Shown: piece after piece, positions 42,229 through 52,689 of the stretch | How positions within the stretch are numbered: the stretch's first letter is position 1 | How the letters are laid out: every line of letters begins with the position of its first letter | Origin: Nematopogon swammerdamellus | Lineage: Eukaryota > Arthropoda > Insecta > Lepidoptera > Adelidae | Length of the DNA stretch: 64,000 bases | Assembly (NCBI GenBank): GCA_946902875.1 | Contig: OX336353.1 | Location: forward strand, 19,171,151 to 19,235,150 | Direction of reading: 5' to 3' | Notes under the pieces: model-generated | The model's input: only the letters and a program-made list of their open reading frames with translations | Databases searched by the model: none | What the model was told of the DNA's origin: nothing | Translations under genes and position numbers: made by a program

Positions 42229-43070
42229 GATAACTGAATTAAGGGATTTACTAGACATACATGACATCGTATTACCCTACATCGTATTACCCTAACCACA
42301 GATCAGATTCTGTGACCCTAACCATAGCCATCGAGGCACGACTCGACTGACACGCTGCTTCGCAAATGAATTCCACAATATGAGAGATTGATTCCGCCGC
42401 ATTTGGAAACAAATCGAGCTCTCTTCGGGGAGACCAACAAGCGGACAGGTTTACAAATCGCTTTGGAGCCTTTTGGAACAACAGCCCGAGACCGATTTGT
42501 GTTGGGTTAATTAGTTATTTGATAGAAATTTGAGCAGCTCACCAGCTCACCGCCGACTGAATTCTATTGCTTAGCAAGCGAAAGGTCGTGGTGGGTTCGA
42601 ACCTCGTTGGCGCGCACCGCATTCCTTGTCATTCCTAGTTTCCGAAAGAAAACAATCTCTCAATCCTTTTTCTAATGAAAATACAGGGTGTGCCAGGTCG
42701 ACTGCATATATAATACGACCACACGATTCCATAGCTCATCTCTACTTCTTACATAAAAGGGAACGTGTCTGAATGTATGTTTGAGGTAAACTCCCGAACC
42801 GATAAACAGATTTTGATGCGGTCGGCGACAATGGAAAGAGTAACTCTTGAGGCTCATAGCCATCACGCTAAAAAGCCTTAGGGCTGAGCAGTATCAAAGA
42901 AAGTATAGTATCGACCGGGGTGGAGAGAGAGAGAGAGGAGAGAGAGAGGGGGGAAGAGAAGCGATCGTTTAAGATAGAAAAACGTAGGTATATACAAAAT
43001 CAATGAATATCACGCTCAACTCTTTTGCTACTACCTACTTACATTCCACTATATTAATCGAAACTCATAC
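42229..43070. other. Unassigned sequence with GA microsatellite and an isolated B box
   Basis: CATCGTATTACCCTA is duplicated in tandem near 42266-42295. GTGGGTTCGAACCTCG at 42592-42607 contains a pol III B box but no A box is in place, so it is probably a SINE scrap. A GA-rich run lies at 42922-42955. Confidence 0.5.
42922..42955 (+). repeat. (GA)n microsatellite
   Basis: GAGAGAGAGAGAGAGGAGAG and a following AGAGAGGGGGGAAGAG tract. Confidence 0.9.
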
Positions 43071-43071
43071 A

Positions 43072-43205
43072 TCGAAAGGTTGACTGTAAGAAATCTCTGT
43101 AAAGGATAAATCCGCCTTTGCAACTTATGTAAATTTTCTAATGTACTTATTACTGTTGAATGTTTATTGGAGCAATAAAACATTTCCTATCTATCTATCT
43201 ACAAA
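43072..43205 (+). mobile_element. Retroposon 3' tail with (TATC)n end
   Basis: GGTTGACTGTAAGAAATCTC, ATAAATCCGCCTTTGC, GCAATAAAACATTTCC and a CTATCTATCTATCT tail. It is the same type as the tail at 29800. Confidence 0.7.
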
Positions 43206-43571
43206 AAATATCCATAAATACGTCTAAAAGTCACATATATCTATTGTTTAGACAAAAAAACCAGCCGCACAAAGGGTAGAGGTGCGTTTTTTATTAATTA
43301 AAGATGAGGCACTGACAAATCGGCTACCGACCTCAGATCGACAGTTGCGATAAGGCCGAGGGCCGAGCTGGCGGAAGATTGTCGTTCGGAGATGGGCCCG
43401 ATACGAAGATGGCAGATAAATCGTACGGCCGCCGATGACGGATTTCGCTTCAGATGGGAGCGCTTTTGATAAACTTTACATTCCTACTGAACCTTTACAA
43501 TGCACTGGCTGCTCGTACTGGTTATTTTTAGGGTTTCGTAAATAGTTGCTAAGTATATTGAGTTGTAAATT
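43206..43571. other. Unassigned sequence
   Basis: About 0.37 kb; 43300-43460 is G+C-richer than its surroundings and may be low-copy. Confidence 0.45.
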
Positions 43572-43715
43572 GTGTTTCGCTAGTTCAGTGGCGGAATGGA
43601 TCGACGTGCGATCGTGAAATGAAGCACACCCGAGCACGATCAGAACTTGAATGGGTGACCTTCGACAGATGAGCCTGGCCGTGGTTCGGATTCCAACTAA
43701 CACTGGATTCATAAG

Positions 43716-44073
43716 GTTTTTTTTTTCATAAATTGCTATATTATTATGTGTATAATGCGAAGGCATTAGAACTTTGAAAAGCATGTGATCGATAGATATA
43801 ACAAATGGCGTCATTTTGCGATAAAAAATCCATTCGAATTCTCTTTAGTTTCTGAGATCAAGTCTTCAAAGTTCACACGGAAGAAAAAATCGACATTTGG
43901 TTTACCGTATTTTGAATAGAAAATGATAAAATTTTACAACCAAAACGTGTGATCGATAGACGAAGAATTGTTCTATATTTTGCAGTAGTTTTTAGCCTTT
44001 AGATTGGTCTAGTTATCACGGACTACTTTTTCAAATATCCACATGTGGCGTTACTAGTCGCCTTAAGGCGTCC
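43716..44073 (-). mobile_element. Family R retroposon with 11-bp target duplication
   Basis: GGATTCATAAG flanks both sides (43705-43715 and 44074-44084). On the minus strand the insert starts at CGCCTTAAGGCGACTAG, continues ACGCCACATGTGGATATTTG and AGCCTTTAG-type sequence, and ends TATAGCAATTTATG followed by about ten A. This is the structure of a target-primed retroposon. No A/B boxes are recognised. Confidence 0.85.
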
Positions 44074-44122
44074 GGATTCATAAGTTCCACCGCACTGAAT
44101 GATGGTCGGTCAAAGCCTATAT

Positions 44123-44410
44123 CAGGCCTCACGCACTCTATGTACTTGCGCGCGCTAACTACCTACCGCCCGACGGGCCGCCGGCGGTCTATTTCAGTGA
44201 AAATTCGTCAGCCGCGCTAAGTATACATAGACGCTCGCCCACGCAACTGCGCGCAGCTGCAAAGCAATAATCACTGTACACTCGATCGTTATGGTACATT
44301 TTCGCACGCAGCGATTGGCGAAGTGAAGCAGTAGGCTATTAAAGCCCGAAGGTAGCAACATTTTCTATGGAGTGATTTATCTGTTACGAAGTAACTATTA
44401 AGTAATCTGT
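44123..44410. mobile_element. G+C-rich insertion with 8-bp target duplication
   Basis: GCCTATAT occurs at 44115-44122 and 44411-44418. The 288-bp insert starts CAGGCCTCACGC and ends AGTAATCTGT. An 8-bp duplication and CAG...CTG(T) ends suggest hAT, but the inverted repeat is only a few bases. The interior has GGGCCGCCGGCGG and AACTGCGCGCAGCTGC, far G+C-richer than the surroundings. Confidence 0.65.
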
Positions 44411-44560
44411 GCCTATATGGAAATAGTTCTTCTTTTCCGTCCGGTTTAGTGTAATCGGCACGACCAAAGTGATGCACTGCCATGGCACCTCTTAGTTCAA
44501 CAAGTGTTATGGGCTGACATTACGAGTGTACTGGGTGATGTAAGGTTCTATAAAACAAAA

Positions 44561-45417
44561 CTTGACCTGGGCAAACCGTTTAATGTGGACATCTGCTGAA
44601 CATGAAATCAAATTTATGTAGCATCAGTTTTTTTATGTTAATCGAGGTCGGGACTAGCGAGTGGCCACTCTAAATTTCCCGCGCATTCTTCACGTTTCGG
44701 CTCGCATCAAGCCCTCGTCAGCTAGTCTACGTTGACTAGGACGCGGGGAAACCACCAACTCACTGGCGAAATCCGAAAATATTTTAAAACTTTGATGACT
44801 CATACATAACATCTTAAAATATCAATAATACGGTAATTTAAAACACATTCATTACTTAAGCATCCTTCTTAGTTCTTTATTATGGTAATTCCAAAGAGAA
44901 TACAAACCCTTTGGGTAATTCAAACATTATCCTCGCTATTATACTTTTCGAGATATGACAATTCTCCCGGAACACGTTTTCGTTACGCTCAACTTTCAGT
45001 GTCCGTTCTCGTCACTACTGTCAGTTTGGGTAAGACATGTAATTTAATTCCCTATAAAAAATGAAACAGTAAATGTTGTATAAAGATGTTCTGTAAATTC
45101 ACATTGCAGCAAATTCAAGTGTATTCGCGCCCTAACGAAGGACACTCACTTGATCTGCATACGAACGAAGCCCGCACAAAAAGTAAAGGTGCACTCACAC
45201 CGGCCGACCGGATCGGAAGACCGGGCTCCGTTCCACGTCCGCATCCAGCGGCAACGCTGTCACTCCGTTTTATTTTTTTAATTACGTACAACTCTTCTGC
45301 TCAGGACGCGAGAATTGGCGTGCGGTGGAGTCGCTTTCGAATTAGTGGACATTACAACTACATGAAAAACTTCACATCCTTTAATTTCACACTAAAAGTT
45401 TTCCATTTATATTATGT
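44561..45417. other. Unassigned sequence
   Basis: About 0.86 kb. CACGTTTCGGCTCGCATC and AAGCCCTCGTCA at 44690-44720 resemble the GAAACGTCG-type motif family but do not define an element. A plus frame at 45086-45463 shows no family resemblance and its end overlaps the Helitron-like copy. Confidence 0.45.
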
Positions 45418-45840
45418 TACTAGCTTTTGCCCGCGGCTTCGCTCGCATGAAATTCGTATTTAAAAAGAAGAAATTAAGTAAGACCGCTACCGTATCTTTA
45501 TTTTGGCGTGCGCGGAACAACTCGGTTTGTATGAGACCCACATCTTAGCGTAACCTGAACTGAATTTTATTTAGCGTATCCTGTGTCCCGTATAGTAAAA
45601 TGTACTTGTACTAAGTTTAATCGATTCGGATGATCGGTTCAAGAGTTATGGAGGAAAATACGTATACATTACATACAGAAAATATTTCTAAAAATCGTCA
45701 ATTTAGTTTTATCATACATTACATTACATTACATACAGTACATAGAGTCTACAAACTCAGTATTTCATAAAACAAAGTAACTTACTCCATGACCATCCCT
45801 TAGTATTGATATGATTGATATTGATAATAAACTTACATAT
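45418..45840 (-). mobile_element. Helitron-like element, full length
   Basis: Minus strand from ATCAATACTAAGGGATGGTC at 45840 through GTAAGTTACTTTG, a (TAATG)n expansion near 45710-45735, GTTACGCTAAGATGTGG and CGAGCGAAGCCGCGGGCAAA to AGCTAG followed by T. Confidence 0.75.
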
Positions 45841-45951
45841 TATTTACATTAATCAGTGGTCCTGGTGCACAACATAATCAACTGAATGACAAGACAAGAG
45901 AGAAAGGAGGATGGGCAAAAATGTATGGGAGTAACTCCCATACATTTTAGT

Positions 45952-46475
45952 TAGAGGAGGGGTAGACCAACTGGACCCCTCCTCTAACAATAAATTATAT
46001 ATCAATAGAAAGGTCTTTCCAAGAAAACCATTTTATCCAAAGATACCTTACATCTATTGTTAGTACTTTAGGAGTTACATCACTTTAAGTTGTATAAATA
46101 TAGAACCTTATCATAGTAATATGCTTACCTCTGTACAATGATCATCGTTCTAGGGAGGGTAAGTACTTAGAGCGAAACAGTACCAAAATGACCGAGCGGT
46201 ATTGAAACCAAAAAAATGTCATTACGGTTTCAATACCGCTCGGTCATTTTGGTACTGTTTCGCTCTAAGTACTTATCCTAGAACGATGATCATCGTACAG
46301 AGGTAAGCATATTACTATGATAAGGTTCTATGATTATAGAACTTAAAAGTGATATAACTCCTAAAGTGCTAATAATTGACACTGGCTGCCATACTAAAAA
46401 ATGTTCTATATAAATCAACCTTTCCATTGATATAACACTCACAGCTAGAGGAGGGGTAGACCAAAACGCTCATTC
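45952..46475. mobile_element. Foldback element, about 0.5 kb
   Basis: A long imperfect palindrome. Inner arms are nearly exact: GTACTTAGAGCGAAACAGTA and GACCGAGCGGTATTGAAACC are mirrored around a 16-base AAAAAAATGTCATTAC centre. Outer arms (AACCTTATCATAGTAATATG, GCTTACCTCTGTAC, CTTTAGGAGTTA) are diverged. Both ends carry GAGGAGGGGTAGACCAA as a direct repeat, and the left copy also forms a local hairpin with ACCCCTCCTC. Confidence 0.85.
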
Positions 46476-46802
46476 TCCATTTGGCATTGAGCTTCATCAC
46501 GGAAGACTAAACTACTCCACGGATGCGAAGTCGGACGTATTTTTAATTGACAATTAATGCGAGCAAGACTGATTGAATGACTGCCGCCGTGGAGCCGTCG
46601 CTTTTTTTCTTTCACTTTTTTTATTTCTTTCGCTTATTTTTTTAGCGAAAAGCCGACTTGCATGACTTCGGAAGTGAAATGCGAGAGGAGTGATCGACAG
46701 CGACAATCAAATCCTGCCTTTTCCGTTTTTATTGTAGTTTTAACACATTAATTCTACGAGTGAATAGCTGCTTTTGTGCCGTGGACCATGGACCCAGCGC
46801 GC

Positions 46803-47775
46803 AAGCCCGTTTTTTAAGCCCCGAGGTAAAAGAGGGGTGTTATAAGTTTAACGTGTGTGTGTATGTGTGTGTCTGTCTGTCTGTGGCATCGTAGCTCCCA
46901 AACGGATGGACCGATTTAGATGGGGTTTTCTTTATACGAAAACTGGTTTAATCGGGATGGTTGTTAGGTATGTTTGTAATCCAAGTAATCAAGCAATTAA
47001 GTAATCAAAAAATTAATTATCTTAAAAATTCGACCGATTTGCATGCGGTTTCTTTTAAAAAGCTTGAAATAAAAGTTAAATTACAAATAAAAAAAAAACC
47101 CCCGACCCTTAAAAAGTCAAGAATAATTTCCGTTTACTTACTTACCTGAAGTCTGACCTTCCGCAGAATTTAAAGACCCGTATATATGACCAGTGTGTCC
47201 TCCCGGTTATGACGTACGGGTGTGAAACGTGGACTCTGACGGTCGCTGTTGTCCAAAGGTTGAAAGTTGCCCAGCGAGCAATGGAGCGAGCCATGCTGGG
47301 AATATCGCTACGTGATATGGTGCGTAACGAGGCAATCCGCCGACGCACCAAAGTAGTCGATATTGGACACCGGGTGGCTAAGCTCAAGTGGCAGTGGGCT
47401 GGGCACGTTAGCCGAAGAGACGATGACCGTTGGAGTAACCGTGTCCTACACTGGCGGCCGTGGACAGGAAAACGGAGTGTGGGAAGACCACCCGCCAGGT
47501 GGGACGACGACATCAAGTACGCCGGCGGAAATCAGTGGTTCCGTATCGCTGAAGGCCGGGAGGACTGGAGGAAAATTGGAGAGGCGTATGTCCAGCAGTG
47601 GACGCTTACACGCTGACTGACTGACTGACTGACTTACTTAAAGGAGTCGGGGGACCGCTAAGTAAATAAAATATAAAACTCAGAGCAGCGCGGGAATTTA
47701 CTTATCGGTCCCCCGACTAGCGACTCCTCCTTTAAGTAAGTAAACGGAAATTTAAGAGTCGGGTGTTTTTTTTTA
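46803..47775 (+). mobile_element. Family P element split by an RTE
   Basis: Left part 46803-47144 (AGGGGTGTTATAAGTTTAAC, TCGTAGCTCCCAAACGG, GCATGCGGTTTCTTTT, first palindrome arm). Right part 47632-47775 (AAGGAGTCGGGGGACCGC, CGGTCCCCCGACTAGCGAC, second arm). The 11.7 kb copy shows the uninterrupted form. Confidence 0.85.
47145..47631 (+). mobile_element. RTE-type LINE, 5'-truncated, open C-terminal frame
   Basis: Flanked by ACTTACTTA (47136-47144 and 47632-47640). The frame from the truncation reads RSDLPQNLKTRIYDQCVL, MTYGCETWTLTVAVVQRL, RAMERAMLGISLRDMVRNEA, LKWQWAGHVSRRDDDRW, KRSVGRPPARWDDDIKYAGG and ends EAYVQQWTLTR with TGA at 47614-47616, then (CTGA)n. This is the conserved C-terminal region after the reverse transcriptase of RTE-type LINEs. 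About 155 codons are still open, so this copy is the youngest-looking RTE here. Confidence 0.9.
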
Positions 47776-47879
47776 TTTGCAATTTTAGTCATATTTCCAT
47801 AGCCAGCCACGCTGCCAGGGTTATTTTAACCCAACCCCTTTATATCTATCGATTTAGCTCGTTTCAAAGTGCTCGCTTC

Positions 47880-48153
47880 ACCGTTCGGAACCGGTGTAAA
47901 ACTGTGAGTCCTTTGCCTTGCCCTTACTTGGTGGTAGGCTCAATTTGTAGACGACTGGGTTGGTACCACCGTACTGCATGTAAGATGGCCGTATAGTAGC
48001 CTCGGCTGTGTTCTCCTTTAATCCAGTATAGCCAGCAATCAAAAGGGAAGTCTCCGATATGGCACCTAGCTACCTTCTCAGATGTGATATTGGCTGGTCG
48101 GAGCATGTGCTTTGGCCCCTCTGACTCAGCCACCCATACCGGATTACATAACA
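47880..48153 (+). mobile_element. SINE core-T2
   Basis: AAACTGTGAGTCCTTTGCC, TTGGTGGTAGGCTCAATTTG, TTGGTACCACCGTACTGCAT, GTGTTCTCCTTTAATCCAG, GTGATATTGGCTGGTCGGAG and ACCGGATTACATAACAAAA. The H3 head is lost apart from CGTTCGGAACCGGTG. Confidence 0.85.
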
Positions 48154-48454
48154 AAAAAATGAATATCGAAATTTTTCGCACATACGTGTTTTTATGACTG
48201 ATCTAAGCGGTTTGTGTTACAAAAATAATGCTTCTGAATTAAACACCGGAAATGAGATTTTCAGTCACGAAACGAATACGAAATGCTTTGACCCAGATTT
48301 CTTTATAACAGCGCACCATAGACCCACTGTACAATACAATACAATATTCACGCTAAACGAACGTTGCATGCAGGAACATGAAGGACGACGCGGGACTAGG
48401 TGAAGTGTAGAAAGATGCATAAAATTATATATAGAATTGTTCATAGTTCATAGT

Positions 48455-48572
48455 GTAGCCGACGTGATAATGAAGGGAAGCACTGACATGGCACCTAGTT
48501 CACACGTTGTTATGGGCTAACATCACGCATGTAGTAGATGATGTAGCCAAGCGTGTCAGTTTCCATAAAAAA
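48455..48572 (+). mobile_element. SINE tail T1 fragment
   Basis: GGGAAGCACTGACATGGCAC, CACGTTGTTATGGGC and GTGTCAGTTTCCATAAAA. Confidence 0.85.
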
Positions 48573-48689
48573 AATTTGGTACTTATGAAAACATTTTTTT
48601 TTATTAAATTTAGTAAACCAAAAATTCTTAAGGTTCAGGTACATAATTAAATTAACCATTTCAGTATTCGGATCGGAACGTTTATTTTT

Positions 48690-49062
48690 ATTTTTATTGA
48701 CAGCGCCACATATGGCGCCGTGCCACCCATAAGATGTCTAACGACGCCCATGGACATTCGGTCGTATGCGGGGGTTACGAATGCCATGCCGGCCTGACAG
48801 GTGCCCATTCACACCCCTCTTGAAGGACCCGAGACTGTACTTGGGGGGAAATATATGGGCATGGTGAGCGTTCCAGAGTTTACCGGTTCTGTAGAGGAAG
48901 GATCTGCAGAATCGATTGGTACGCATCCGCGGTAAGTCCAGCGTGTAGGGATGCACTCCCTGCCCAGTTCGCGTGGCGCGAGGGTGGAAAGGGGACGCCG
49001 GGATCGCATTAAACAGCTCCTCCGAGCACTCCCCTTTGAATAAGCGATATAACATTTTGCGA
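48690..49062 (-). mobile_element. LINE-A 3' end, longest readable C-terminus
   Basis: The minus-strand frame reads LYRLFKGECSEELFNAIP, HPYTLDLPRMRTNRFCRSFL, YRTGKLWNAHHAHIFPPKYS, LGSFKRGVNGHLSGRHGIRN and PRIRPNVHGRR before a stop. More than 100 codons are open. It is the best sample of the ORF2 C-terminus and supports assignment to CR1/Jockey-type LINEs. The 5' end is truncated at about 49062. Confidence 0.85.
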
Positions 49063-49174
49063 TCGCTGTACTGTATTATTAATTTCGTGTTTGCGTGATT
49101 TTCTTTCGTCTATTTGACAAGTTAGAATAGAATAGAAATAAAGTTTAAATTATTTATTCCACACCAAATACAGA

Positions 49175-49555
49175 GAACAGTAGTAGGGCCCCGTACGACG
49201 GATACGGAACCCTAAATATAATAATACGTCAATAAAAGAAACACTAATAGCAAAAAAAACTGCCACGCCATCTATGGATTACTTAAAATGCTTCATATTA
49301 TTTTCGGTAGATGGCGGTATGGCGCGTACACTTTTTAGTTTCTTTTATGGGACCCCCGTGACTTTTTTACTTTTTGTTATTTTTATTATTTCTTGTTATA
49401 TCGGCCATAATAAATAACACAGATTCTGTGAAAATTTCAACGGCCTACATATTACGGTTCAAGAGATACAGCCGTCGGACAGACGGACAGACAGACAGAC
49501 AGACAGCGCAGGCTTAGTAATAGGATCCCGTACGACGAATACGGAACCGTAAAAA
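49175..49555 (-). mobile_element. Family G element
   Basis: Minus strand from TTTTTACGGTTCCGTATTCG (49552) through CTATTACTAAGCCTGC, the TCTG run, CGTAATATGTAGGCCG, TATGGCCGATATAACAAG and the GCCATCTACCG block to CCATAGATGGCGTGGC. The right end then shows ATACGGAACCCTA instead of the usual GCGAGTTCGACTC end. Confidence 0.75.
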
Positions 49556-49559
49556 TTTG

Positions 49560-49632
49560 CGCACAAAGGCGGACTTATATCACCGGTAGTGATTTCTTCC
49601 AGTCAATCTTTTATGTAATGTTCCTTCTTTTC
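49560..49632 (-). mobile_element. Retroposon 3' tail fragment
   Basis: Minus-strand AAGATTGACTGGAAGAAATC, ACTACCGGTGATATAAGTCC and GCCTTTGTGCGC, the same type as 43072. A similar scrap lies at 58067-58140. Confidence 0.6.
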
Positions 49633-49954
49633 TAGTTAATGTCTCTTCTAAATATATATTTCCTTGGAGACAATACAAACGAGGCGACTGCAGCGCTAGA
49701 AGTCGAAGGAGTGGATACAAATTGATACAGCTGCGGCCCGCCTCGGTAACTTTTGCCTCGAGTTTCTACGGGATACGCACTATAGATTGATTAACAATAA
49801 TTTGGTAATATCAGTACTAATTTTCTCCATCCCTTAGAGCCCAGAGTCCCTAAGGAGTCATAAAGAACGCTCCACGAAATCCAACACAATTACTAAATCC
49901 CTCTCACTTGGGCTCGCCAACAGTTATGTATAGATATTAAAAAAACAAATTGAG
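49633..49954. other. Unassigned sequence
   Basis: About 0.32 kb, no recognised feature. Confidence 0.45.
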
Positions 49955-49961
49955 TCTGTCC

Positions 49962-50325
49962 ACCCTAAGTGACGTCTGTAATTATCTTCGTAAGCGCTGT
50001 GGGCTGAAAGAAGATATTATAGTGACAAGGATTGAGAAAGGGATGCTTCGATGGTTCGGTCATGTTGGAAGAATGGATGATAGGAGACTAACGAAAGAAA
50101 TTTATGAAGCAAATGTGAGTGGAAAGAGTCTGGAAGGGTCGCCCTAGACGCACGTACCTGGACCAGATCGGGCATGTGCCCAAAAAGGGGCAAGTGCGTA
50201 GTACCCGTAACCGACGAGCATGCATGAAGAACATTATGGGAGTGGACGAGGCGGCAGAGGTGTGTCAGGATCGTGGCACGTGGAGATCCGTTGTCTCTGC
50301 CTACCCCACCGGGAAACAGGCGTGA
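49962..50325 (+). pseudogene. LINE-C C-terminal region with one frameshift
   Basis: One frame reads LRKRCGLKEDI, EKGMLRWFGHVGRMDDRRL and TKEIYEANVSGKS. After a shift near 50140 it continues GRPRRTYLDQIGHVPKKGQV, STRNRRACMKNIMGVDEAAE and WRSVVSAYPTGKQA, stopping at 50323-50325. The W-F-G-H-V-x-R-M and WRSVVSAYPTGK-A motifs belong to the C-terminal part of LINE reverse transcriptase proteins widespread in insects. A (TATG)n tail follows. It differs from RTE at 47145 in sequence but has the same W-x-G-H-V signature. Confidence 0.8.
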
Positions 50326-50504
50326 CGCTATGTATGTATGTAATTCCTCGTTTTGACCACACTCCAGGAACCGGTCATCTGAAAATAACAATGTTTGTAA
50401 AAATATGAAAATTAATATTTTAAAACAATATTGCTAAAGTACCATTGCTCTATATAGGAAATTGATTATGTAGTAAATATGTATTAAAACAATCGGGATA
50501 TGTT

Positions 50505-50695
50505 TTTTGTAGGACTAACTGGCACGATGACTACCCAGAATTCCATCGGACAGTCAGACAAAGCCAATAGCACCACCCCTTGCGAAACTACGCACAGTGG
50601 TGTACCATGCCATCGACAAGGCTGACAAAAAGGTTATCGTCGATCTTATTGACAAGCTTATGGAACATCCCCAGGTGGTAGGAAAAAACTCACGT
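50505..50695 (-). mobile_element. Diverged LINE-B-like 3' fragment
   Basis: CCAATAGCACCACCCCTTGC, GCGAAACTACGCACAGTGG and TGTACCATGCCATCGACAAG echo the LINE-B tail at 41459 in the same orientation. The coding part is not readable. Confidence 0.4.
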
Positions 50696-51880
50696 CCGTG
50701 AACCTGGAGTAGATTATCATGATAATTAGTTGAAAATTGTCTTAAAATTTTGTATTCATTTTGTATAGTTGAAAAAAAAAACAAATTGTGTACCTATAGT
50801 TTAGCTGTAATATCAAAATGAAATTAGCGACTCCAGGTTCACTCTGGAGTAGCACTTACACTCTCAGAAATTCAAATTGCATTAGATACGAGTGCCTAAA
50901 ATAATAATAAAATACACAAGAAAAGTTATCTGACTCATCAGCGACTTTTAGAACAAACGACCTAACACATTGGCCTAGGATCCCCTATCTGTTTGCACCG
51001 GTTTGTATACGCGGGCGTATCCGGATGTATGCCCGGTCTATTCGATCCGTTGCAAATTTCCGTTAAATTGCTCTGCGGTTGGACCGGCGCGGCGGCTGCC
51101 GGGTGAAAATATCCGGACGAAGAAATTATGGAACGTGAATACGTTTCCATTGAACCGTTTTGTTCGGAATGTTTAGTTACTCATAGAATTAATATTATTT
51201 AAACTACAATATCCATTATTCATTATTTGAGCATCAGGCATTAGGACCACCTCGAAATTTTTCTAGGCTCGTTTCAGTACTAAAATTTCCTTTGATCTTT
51301 CGATCAAAGGAAATTATAGTAATTTTAAATTTTTTAACCCCCTCCCTCGAATCCTCGACACGCCCCTGGAACCCACCGTGCAAATATGGCGGATACGTTT
51401 ATACGGTTTACGGTTTAAGTTTCCTATGGAGTGGAGTAGGTTGGGGGTCATGCAACCAACCACAATACATACATAGTTGTTACAGAAATTCACCGCATGT
51501 GTTCTACATACAATAATTATATAAACATTTTTTGTAATTTTTTTAAGAATAAATTCATTTCTATTTATTTTTCTATCAAATAACATTCCTAGATCAATAC
51601 ATCCAACGTTATTCCCAAATCCTATAATTTAACATTTCAGTGCAAATACAAATCTACAAACGGCTAATCGGATTTCAAATTAGCCGGGAACTATCCAAAC
51701 AATAGCGAGTGATAGGCGAGTCGAATACGCTTTTCCGTTCTATTCATTGGGCTAATTGATTCGGAATTAGCAAACTAATAAAACGTTTTATTGGTCAAAG
51801 TGTACGTTACGGCTGAGTCTCATTCGACAGAATTATTTGAGGTCACTGTCGATTAAAGTATTAATTGGAGACGACGATCA
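50696..51880. other. Unassigned sequence
   Basis: About 1.2 kb. A G+C-rich segment lies at 50990-51140 (GCGGGCGTATCCGGATG, GGACCGGCGCGGCGGCTGCC). It is not linked to any repeat in the window and may be low-copy. Confidence 0.45.
51272..51314. repeat. Hairpin, about 17-bp arms
   Basis: AATTTCCTTTGATC and GATCAAAGGAAATT around TTTC, with TACTA/TAGTA extending the stem. Confidence 0.85.
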
Positions 51881-51887
51881 ATAGGTA

Positions 51888-52260
51888 CTAATAATAAATC
51901 TGTAAGGTATGGTCATGTAGTAAGTTACTTTGTTTTATGAGATACTGCGTTTGTAGACTTTATGTATGATACTAAAACTGTTTTTTTTTTCAATGTTGAG
52001 AAATATTTTCTTTATGTAGGTATGTTCCTCCATAACTCATAAACCGATCATCCGAATTCGATGAAACTAAGTACAAGCACATTTAACTATACGTGTCACA
52101 GGATAGGCTAAATAAAATTAAGTTGCGGTTACGCTAAGATGTGGCTCTCATACAAACGGAATTGATCCGCGCGCCGAAGTAAAGGTACGGTGGCGGGCTT
52201 ACCTACTTTCTTCTTTTTAAATACGAATTTCACGCGATCGAAGCCGCGGGCAAAAGCTAG
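51888..52260 (+). mobile_element. Helitron-like element, full length
   Basis: CTAATAATAAATCTGTAAGG, GTAAGTTACTTTGTTTTATG, GTTCCTCCATAACTCATAAA, GGTTACGCTAAGATGTGGC and GAAGCCGCGGGCAAAAGCTAG then T. Confidence 0.8.
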
Positions 52261-52284
52261 TTTATAACAAGAAAAATTATTTAA

Positions 52285-52437
52285 AGTACAGCTAAAATTC
52301 AGTTCCGGTTACTTTCCGAATTGTTCCGCGCGCCGAAATAAAGGTAACGCAGGAACGCAGCTCGGCCTTATTTCTTACTTACTTTCTTCTTTTTAAATAC
52401 GAATTTCACGCGAGCGAAGCCGCGGGCAAAACCTAGT
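52285..52437 (+). mobile_element. Helitron-like element, 3' part
   Basis: CAGCTAAAATTCAGTTCCGG, GTTCCGCGCGCCGAAATAAA and the end GCCGCGGGCAAAACCTAG followed by T. A GCAGGAACGCAGC duplication is present. It follows the previous copy head to tail. Confidence 0.75.
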
Positions 52438-52539
52438 ACTTGAATAAAATTACGCTATATCGTTATATTTTCTTTCAATATAATATGTAGATAATATGAT
52501 GATCGATCACAGTCTCCTACGTGAATAATTGTTTTGTTA

Positions 52540-52645
52540 AATATGAAGCACTGACGTGGCACCAAGTTCACCCGGTGTTATGGGCTGACATCATGGATGT
52601 TGCAGGTGATGTAGCCAACTGTGTCAGTTTCCAAAAAAAAAACTA
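52540..52645 (+). mobile_element. SINE tail T1 fragment
   Basis: AAGCACTGACGTGGCACCAA, ACCCGGTGTTATGGGCTGAC and GTGTCAGTTTCCAAAAAAAA. Confidence 0.85.
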
Positions 52646-52689
52646 TATACTCGTGCAAAATACGTTTTCACAAAGGATGATGTCCGGTG

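Larger units (their letters stand above)
43572..44560 (+). mobile_element. SINE H1-T1 carrying two later insertions
   Basis: The head CGCTAGTTCAGTGGCGG, ATCAGAACTTGAATGGGTGA (5S-like) and GTGGTTCGGATTCC (B box) is followed, after removal of 43716-44084 and 44115-44410, by ACCGCACTGAATGATGGTC, CCTATATGGAAATAG and the T1 tail GCACTGCCATGGCACC to GTGTTATGGGCTGACATT. The SINE is old and diverged; both insertions carry clear direct repeats. Confidence 0.8.

Noticed and set aside
47209..47616. A host gene encoding a 135-residue protein
   Set aside because: The protein is the C-terminus of an RTE-type LINE, repeated at 3578, 24753 and 55916, with target duplications and a (CTGA)n tail.
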